Shown in pieces: positions 56,782 through 64,000 of a stretch of DNA of 64,000 nucleotides. This DNA is from Schistocerca nitens (lineage: Eukaryota > Arthropoda > Insecta > Orthoptera > Acrididae): the NCBI RefSeq assembly GCF_023898315.1, contig NC_064614.1, positions 377,641,348 through 377,705,347 of the forward strand, in the 5' to 3' direction. Positions within the stretch are counted from its first letter, which is position 1; every line of letters begins with the position of its first letter. The translations under genes and the position numbers were made by a program. The notes below the pieces were generated by a model. It was not told where the DNA came from, did no database searches, and was given only the letters and a program-made list of their open reading frames with translations.

Positions 56782-59474
56782 TAGCTGGGAAATGTTGATC
56801 AAAAATTTAACTCCGCTAATCGTTAATCCTTTACTAAAAAAGTTAACTTCGTTAAATTTCAAAGCGTTCGTATACAGGAGATTTATCGGAAGTTAAAGTT
56901 AATTGTTAACTCGTAGTAATAAGCTTTATGTTGTGGTTGTAGTGGAATGAGCAAATCAAACATATTACCGTCATTTAAATAAAAATGATTGGTTTGGGCA
57001 AGTTTACGTAGGACATCGAAGGTAAATAAAAAACGATTTTAATAATTTAGTTTTATAATTATTTAGTTGTCAATGTTAAATCACGGGAGAATTAAAAGAT
57101 AAGAGATTTAGATAAACATACAACATAACATGCATATTTCTCTTCATCAATACGAGCACGTTAAAATATTCATCAGGGACTGAGGCTCGTTTAGAAGACA
57201 AAATGTCTTTGCCCACAAAAAAATATCGTTGACTGCAGCACTCGAGCGTATATGGGTATTTAATAAATAAATTCACGAAAACCTTTTCCAATAAATACCG
57301 CATCGTTGAATAGGTCTTTTGATTTCATTTCTAGGCACATTTTGAGTACTTCTGAGCTTTACTTTTTACAGATGTGATACTACTAGGCTTCTGTTTACAC
57401 TAAGCGTCTGCATAAAAAAAGTATTCCACTTTGTCGTCGTTGTTGCTGTTTCCGCCAGGGCCACTTAAAGTATCCCTGTCCTTTGAACTTTCGGTGGCTT
57501 CGCCCCTCAAAACGTGTTCTACAGTTTTCTACATTCGTTATCTTACTACTTCCAATCGACTGTTCTCAAACATTTCTAGCCATATCGGCTGGAACTTTGG
57601 ATGAAAAGGTGCAGCAAGTTGGCTTTGTTCATCGTCTAGTGGAGGTCCAAGACTTTTACCTAAGTCACTTAATAAGTGAAGCTGTGCATTTCACAAAAGA
57701 CCTAGCGTTTATTCAATTTAAATACAGTTTCCGTAATTGTCGGCAGGAGCGACCCGTGATATGCTTGAGCTTCTCCGTAAATTTCATCAGGGGCAGCAGC
57801 GACTGGTGCCGCAACCTGTAAACCAGTAGTAATATCGTTTTAGAGAAGAAATAGATAAAAGAAGATGTACATTTATTTTATCAAATTTACCTTAACATAC
57901 TCCTTCTTTATGATCACATCTTCATCGTTGAAATTTTAAATCTTTAATTGAGTCATAATTTTATGAAGAGCAGCAGGTATCCGTTTTTTTCTAATATTGC
58001 GCTAAAAACAACAATAGTGTCATAAGCAGAGTTCCATCTATTCAGTGTGAATGCTATTTCCTACCATCTTACTTCGTGAATGCTGACTGCAAAGAACACG
58101 TGCTTTAGCCATTGCATCGCTATAGGCAATTTTAAAATCAGCTATTTGTAGAACAGCATCTGCATCTTTCCTTGTAATCAAGCTGAATATATGGGCAACA
58201 CACCTTACGTAAATTGGTAAAGTATTGAAGTTGTCCAGTATATTGTCATCGCCTACACTGAGCTGGGAAAGGTCAGATATGAAAATTAAGTTTCCTACTT
58301 AAATAAATTGTAACTCATCATCGTTAGAGGATTGATTTAAAAGGCGACAACAGTATCGTAATTTTCTGAGTCCTTATCAGGCACTGTTCAAGACAGACTA
58401 CACCACTGTTCATAAAAATTAAAGATAAGATTATTTTTGTCGTGGAAGTCTTATTGTCTTAAAGCAATGAGGCGTACTCATCAGATACTCGTAGTTTGAT
58501 TAGTTTGAATCTCAATGAAAAACTCTCCTTACTTAATAAGATGATGGTTTAATCGAATATGCTCATCAGCAATGGGTCTGCCCAATGTTACCCTGGAAAA
58601 TTAGCTTTCGCTGGGGTTTGAAGTTTTTATCAGCTTTTCGAACGACTTAGATTCGGCAACATATACAGCAATATGTTGGTAACAAAGAAGTTTACTATGC
58701 ATTGGTCCACACTAGCTTGAGACACACCGCTGCCAACTACTGAAAGGCCAAGAAACTTCAATGCTGTTCTGTCGTAGTCCTTCATCCGGAATACTGCTAA
58801 TGGACCCGCTGTCGATATCTGAATGCTCAAGTCTGGTTTTTTCGTTTTTGTTTTCCTCGACTGGGCCCTGCCTTCACTGTTACCTGAAAGTGTACATACC
58901 GTGATTAATGTGCTATCCTTATGCAATGTGCTATCCTTATGCATTGTTTCAAATTGTTAAGACACGAAGCTTGGGACCTAATTGTTGACTTTTTAGGTAA
59001 GAACAATTTAAAATCGAAAAATATTTACATACAAAATTAACGTAATCACTTAAACGCGGCCACAGATTTTCTTCAGTTGCAGAGGTAGAATCCGATTCCA
59101 CAATTCAGTTTCCACATTCAATCCATTAACAAAAAGTACTACCTAATGTGAACTCAGTAAGCAAAGAGCAATAAACAGCCAACACCTAGTTACAGTAGCT
59201 CGCAATTGACTGTTTAAATAGATCGCTCGCGCCACGGCGTATCCGCACACCCACATGACCCGAACTTATCAAAATATGGTTTTCACGGGTGACATGGCAT
59301 CATTACTGTCATAAACAGTATATACTTAATTAACGATTTGAGACTCAAAGAAACTCAACGGAAGTTAACGAGTCCGTTAACATTCTTTAAAATTAACTTA
59401 AAAGTTAATCCATTAGTTGAAAATTTAACTTCGTTAATTAACGATTAACTCATTAACTGTCTTGTGCCCAGCTA
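56782..59474 (-). mobile_element. hAT-type transposon
   Basis: About 2.7 kb with ends TAGCTGGG (left) and CCCAGCTA (right). An 8-bp target duplication, TGATGTTA (56773-56780) and TGATGGTA (59475-59482), matches at 7 of 8 bases. Removing the element restores uninterrupted Tc1 sequence. Both sub-terminal regions are packed with GTTAA/TTAAC motifs. Minus-strand remains of an hAT transposase lie inside. Confidence 0.8.
57076..58944 (-). pseudogene. hAT transposase remnant
   Basis: The C-terminal dimerisation region is clear at 57076-57303 on the minus strand: CSQRYFFVGKDILSSKRASV, then EYFNVLVLMKRNMH, the hallmark of hAT families. Nearer the 5' end, 58630-58944 holds a charged N-terminal segment and ASVDQCIVNFFVTNILLYM, resembling the region after the BED finger where the core begins. 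The middle of the core is interrupted by stops and frameshifts and I could not place its catalytic residues. It is dead. Confidence 0.7.
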
Positions 59475-59945
59475 TGATGGTATTCCAAGGGCTCCATGAT
59501 TACTCTGCAAGGTCACATTGCTGCCAAGGATTATGTGATCCTTTTGGCTGATCAGGTCCATCCCATCGTACAACGTCTGTTGCCAATAGGAGATGCAGTG
59601 TTCCAAGGCCTCTGTACATGTAGTGCGCATCGTCAAAGACTGGTTTACATAAGCACGATGATGAATTGCCATATCTGCGTTGGCGATCACAGTCACTAGA
59701 TCTCAATATTATTGAGACTTCTTTATCTACTTTGGACAGAAGGGGGGTGATCGCTGTCCACTTCCGTCGCCAATACCTGAACTGCCACTATTTAACAGGA
59801 AGAACGTTATAAGATTCCATTGCAAGCCGTATAGGACCTGTATTTACAATTCGAAAATGTTGTGAATGACAACGGTTTTCCCACACCGTACTGAGAATGG
59901 TAATGTGTCGCGTTTTTGGTGTCTTTTCCGACCCCTACACGTACT

Positions 59946-62394
59946 GTACAATTAAAACTAGGTATTTCTAAAAGATTCTTTTGATTCCACTAGACCGTGT
60001 CTTATACATGACTGAAGATACAAACATGTTGTGATGAGAGACAAGACAGTCAATGCCTTCATGGAAAAATGTTTGCGGTTGCCTAAGGAACCGTGACTGT
60101 ACCCAGACGTGAGTCTCTTCGTCCGTAGCAGATCGACGGCAAAGAATGTCTCTCTCTAGGGCTCAAAAATATGGAAATCGCACAGGGGACTCATAGGGAT
60201 TGTATGGAGAATGTGTAAAGATTTCTCACCGAAATTTCAGCAGCGTGCCCTAAAAAACCTTGGTAACGTATGCGCCCACCCACATCCTGCCAAGGAAAAC
60301 CCTTATGCCTCCTCCTCTGAGTCCCGATCTCTTCCGTGCGATTTCCCCAGTTTTGCAGTCCTAAGAGAAGAAAGACAATCGTGAACGTCGATCTGCTTCG
60401 GACGAAAAGTTGCACGCCTGGGTACAGCTATGGTTCAGTTGGCAACCGCAAAAGTTTTTTCATGAAGGCATTGCCCGTCTTGTTTCACAGTGGGATAGAT
60501 GTATTAATGGTTATGGTGATTTTTTTCGAACTAATGAACACTTTACTTATTTTCTCAATATTTCTCGTTTTCATTTTATTCCCTGTATTTCACAATGGAC
60601 GAAGGTAGAGTCACAGTGTTGTCTCATCTCTCAACAACATAACAACAGTCACTGTTCATACATACAACCTATCAGTTAACACCACTCTGCTTCTGATTTT
60701 TTGTACCACGCCTCCCTGACAAACCGATACAACGTCTACCCATAATAAGTGAAACTTTGAGCTCATGTAGAAGAACAGACGTTAATCTTATTCACAGAAC
60801 TTTGGTCTAAAATTTTCCAGAAAATGAAATAAACTGAACGAAACATTGTTGTGGGAAAGTGTGTTGGGAAACGACACAGGTATTTCACAGTTATTGTTAA
60901 TATTTGTAAATAAACCGATTAGAACTACACGAAGATCTTAGAGGTGGCCATTTGCCTCCATAGTTCTTTCATTCTCCGTCTGGACTTCCTTTCTCTATTC
61001 AGACCATATTTCTGCAGTCTTTTTTTGTTTCATTCCCGCTTAAATTGCTGTAGCTGAAAATATAGCGGTTTTGGATATCTTCTGGTGCACATCCTACCAG
61101 TTTCGTGCCATTTGTGATCTCGCCGTTCCATTTCATCGTGTTCGTTTCGGCTTTACTCCTGTTTTCGACGAATTCGCGTATTTGTTTTGTAGGTCCGTCT
61201 GGCCTCATTTATTAATGTGTTCATAGATTTTTAACCTGTCTTTTCAAATGTCATTATTTATATTTGTGCATTGTTTGATTTCGTGATTGACTCTTAGTTG
61301 GTATTTCTCGTCTATTAATTTTGGGCCTACAATTTTTTACGATTTTCTCTCCCTTTTTCTCAATGTTTACAATGTCTGTTTGCCTTTACAAAATTAGTGT
61401 TCGCGACCAACAGAGGATCACTGCTTTTTATTATTTATTCGTGTTAAATATTTTACCCTACAACTACTCTGTGTTATTTAAATAATCCTTCACTGTATGG
61501 AATTTATCTCTAAAAAGGAAACCCTCAACTGCCGTTTAAATATATAGTTTAATAGTTTATCAGAACACATGCTACAGCATGCGCTATGTGATATGTTCCG
61601 AAAAGCCCACCTTAAAAATGGAACACTTCTGGGGCTCATACCTTAGGCTCTTTTGGTTACAGAAAGGCATAGTCAAATATTTTGGTTAGACCTTGGCCTA
61701 CGCACCATTTATACACCCCATACAAGAATCATTTTATTGTAACCATCCTACAGCACACAGCCAAAGTTTGAATATTACACACTTCGTCCAGCTTAGGCAA
61801 ATAGAAAAAATCGGTTGGTTCTTTTTGCGGTGTATTGGGTCTGTGGTGTGCCTTAAAGGACGTATGGGAGTACCATTTAGTTAGTGGGCGGTTCCTGAAA
61901 AACCCCAGAAATTTGGTTTTTTGGTACCACGACAGGGTCGAGAATTCCAACACTTTTATGCACAGAAGATGACAGAAGTTCTTACGTTACATTTCCAGGC
62001 TCCTGGTATCGAACTACTTCGAAAATTTTCTTGTTATCTTTATCCGTTTTCTACATACAGAGATTGAAAGTTATCCTATTTGAACACGTAAAATACACAC
62101 ATAAGATCCGGCGTGAGGCGAAAATGTAGATTATGAAGTGACATAGCACGGAACAATATGCTGCAAAGTGCTTCCATTATCATCAGAAACCTATGTCATA
62201 TTACTATAGAACATGCAAAACTTTTGTGCACATCGAATTGCAGTGAGGCATAAAATTGAATAGTATTGAATTATTTCAGTTTCACCTAAGTAAACTAACA
62301 AAATTTTAATGACCCATATAGTTCTTGTCATACGAATCTCATGCTCTGTTGTAGCATGGAAAAGAACTGAACTAGCGAAACAATTGTCTTATCA
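59946..62394. other. no recognised feature
   Basis: 2.4 kb without SINEs or other elements that I recognise. Overlapping frames at 60336-60679 (about 90 codons, one rich in Phe/Ile/Leu) have no domain. A low-GC stretch runs from 61200 to 61550. Confidence 0.35.
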
Positions 62395-63205
62395 AAGCAC
62401 AAAAAAGCGAAAATACTTCTTCTGAAAGGCTCTGCAGGATACTGGGTCCCTCATTCTACCTTCCTCAGCACCTTTAAAAATTATCCTAAAATTTTTTTTA
62501 ATGCGAACATATTTGTTCTTTCTTACACTAAGAAAGAAGGAGACATTAGCATAGGAAAAGAGACGGAAAAGTAATAAATACTGGAAGACAGTAGACAGAA
62601 GAGCAAAGGAAACAACAGCAGTGTGAGAGAAAGAGAGAAATACACTGGCAATGGGACGCAGTGGACAGTGACAGAACATTGCTAGTAAAAGATTGGAAGA
62701 GACAGTGTCAGAGGGAGAGGAATAAGGAGAAGGAAGTGAGTGAGACCCAGTGATAACGAGACACAGAGTCTATGACAATGACGAAGAGAGAGACAGTGAG
62801 AACAGACATTAGCAGTGGGAAAGAATGAATGAGATAGTAGCAGTAAGAGCGAGGGGGAGTCAGTGACACAGAGGAGACAGTAATAGATTCACAGAACGGA
62901 AGAGAGTGTAACAGTGACAGTGAGAGAACTACAAAGAAACGATGACAATGTTTTGGGTCGAATTAGTGCGTGACAAAGTGCAAATTAGAGTGGATGGATA
63001 TGAGAAACTTAGAGAGATGAACTAGTACGAGGGGGTTACAATTAGCGGAGCTTGTGGAAGTGAGAGGTGGTTGCATTTCAAAAGAGAGTGCGAATACGTT
63101 CATATACCAAATTTTTTTCGAAAATTTTAAAGGTACTGAGGAAGGTAGAATAACACAGCCCATTATTCAGACAAAGTTAAAGAGGAGCATATTCGACGTT
63201 CTTGC
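62395..63205. mobile_element. inverted-repeat element with purine-rich core
   Basis: The left arm (about 62395-62540) and right arm (about 63070-63205) are imperfect inverted copies; AGGAAGGTAGAAT and TTTAAAGGT recur. The ~530-bp core reads purine-rich on the plus strand (AGAGAGACAGTGAGAACAGA and variants), with no frame of note. It is probably a non-autonomous DNA element or foldback element; TSD not established. Confidence 0.5.
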
Positions 63206-63269
63206 TCGGATGGAAGTATTTCTCCGCTGCTCGTATATTTAATGTGTGCATGTGTGTTTGTATGCTCGT

Positions 63270-63305
<36 letters not shown>

Positions 63306-64000
63306 GAGAGAGAGAGAGAGAGATTGGGAGAGAGATTGTGAGTGTAAAGTGGAAGGGAACGGAAACGATTCTACGGGTAGGAATGGAGAGCAGTGAGAGG
63401 AACAGAGCTATCGACACATGGAGGTATGAGACCGGTGGAGGAGAGAAGGGGAGAGAGACAGGAGTTTAACAGGATACCCTTGGAGGTAGGACCTGAGCCG
63501 TCCCGTCGGCACTTGGAACCGCAGAGCTGCGCCTGTGGGGTAGGCAGGCCGCAGCACTTGGCGCTACGCGCGGGCACAACCCGTCTGGCCATGCCCTGTT
63601 CGCAGCGCGGCCCGTGTAAAACACGGCGTCCTCCTCCGCCCCCTATAAGTGTCGTGTTACTAATAGCGGGATTTCCAGCGGCATAGGTTTAAGGTGGATT
63701 TATGTGGCGGTCGCGGCGGTAATAGCTGGCTGCGCCTCGCAGCTTTGTTTTCGGCGCGGCGCGCGCTCCACGGGGTATTACCGCAGAGATACGGGCGCTC
63801 TGTGCGCAGAGCTGCGCTCCGGCTCCAGTATGGAATTACCTACAATATCCGCCCGCCGCCGCCGCCGACGCCGCCGCCGCAACCGCCGACGTTACTGCTG
63901 CTTCTGCTGCTACCGGTTTAACTCGTTTTCTGCTTTATTGGACGCCGTGTTAACTGAGGAACAGTCCGAATTAAGAGGTGGCGCAGTGGCACGAGCAAAC
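63206..64000. other. CpG-rich block at the right edge
   Basis: After the GA repeat the sequence becomes CpG-rich (about 63480-63905), including CGCCCGCCGCCGCCGCCGAC. It might be the start of a promoter or first exon lying beyond the window. Frames of 60-97 codons occur in several phases without recognisable domains. Confidence 0.35.
63270..63322. repeat. (GA)n microsatellite
   Basis: GA run of about 26 units with one interruption (GAGTGAGA). Confidence 0.95.

Larger units (their letters stand above)
56095..59945 (+). mobile_element. Tc1-like element C, split by an hAT element
   Basis: Begins CATGCTTCAGTATAAATACA and shows transposase traces: KRGLIDGSRMVGASVTKGAE and FGVSRGTVSKIYT (HTH, 56260-56360), then TWTVDQWKKVICSDKSFF (first catalytic region, Asp followed by Lys where Glu is usual). 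At 56781 it is interrupted by the hAT element and resumes at 59475 (TGATGGTATTCCAAGGGCTC). It continues through the terminal region to about 59945. A fragment of the same family lies at 52915-53130. Right terminal repeat not recognised. Confidence 0.72.

Overview
The window is eukaryotic, intron-poor-looking repeat DNA from an insect. The best inference is a large-genome orthopteran of the Schistocerca (locust) type. The grounds are 22 copies or fragments of one tRNA-derived SINE family that I associate with that group, several Tc1/mariner families typical of hemimetabolous insects, and very low density of long open frames. I found no host gene that I could name. Almost everything recognisable is mobile-element sequence, mostly dead, and much of it is nested.

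Layout: 0.64-1.9 kb is a LINE cut by a SINE inside its reverse transcriptase. 2.6-2.93 kb is a compact foldback hairpin. 2.94-13.13 kb is a very degraded gypsy-type LTR retrotransposon (LTR, gag, protease, RT/RNase H, integrase, a long 3' region, LTR), itself hit by a LINE fragment and four SINEs. 13.1-21.4 kb is sparse, with a LINE RT remnant, a chimeric SINE and a small mariner relic. 21.4-25.15 kb is a LINE split by a Tc1 element, which is in turn filled with SINEs, microsatellites and a 1.8-kb unidentified GC-rich block. 25.8-29.6 kb holds Tc1 relics, a long-inverted-repeat element and a near-complete Tc1 inserted in another Tc1. 35.2-38.8 kb is a Tc1 containing both a mariner relic and a young gene-less LTR element. 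39.5-42.1 kb has two further SINE families, a solo LTR and two Tc1 copies lying head to head. 43.8-45.5 kb is a Penelope-like element with RT and a GIY-YIG endonuclease. 46.3-47.6 kb has a perfect 192-bp direct repeat. 51.0-51.9 kb is a mariner deletion derivative with perfect terminal repeats. 52.8-56.1 kb has a SINE-Tc1-SINE composite, a CpG-rich block and a Tc1. 56.1-59.9 kb is a Tc1 split by an hAT element. 59.9-64 kb is sparse, with an inverted-repeat element, a GA microsatellite and a second CpG-rich block at the right edge.

How the parts relate: insertion order can be read from target-site duplications (TSDs). The most striking unit is the 1.67-kb element at 37.0-38.7 kb. It has near-identical 561-bp LTRs, a tRNA-type primer binding site and a polypurine tract, but between them only a diverged copy of its own LTR. 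Its LTR is related to that of the big gypsy element at 2.9-13.1 kb, which suggests it is a non-autonomous passenger of that family. All family assignments rest on reading motifs by eye; no database search was possible.
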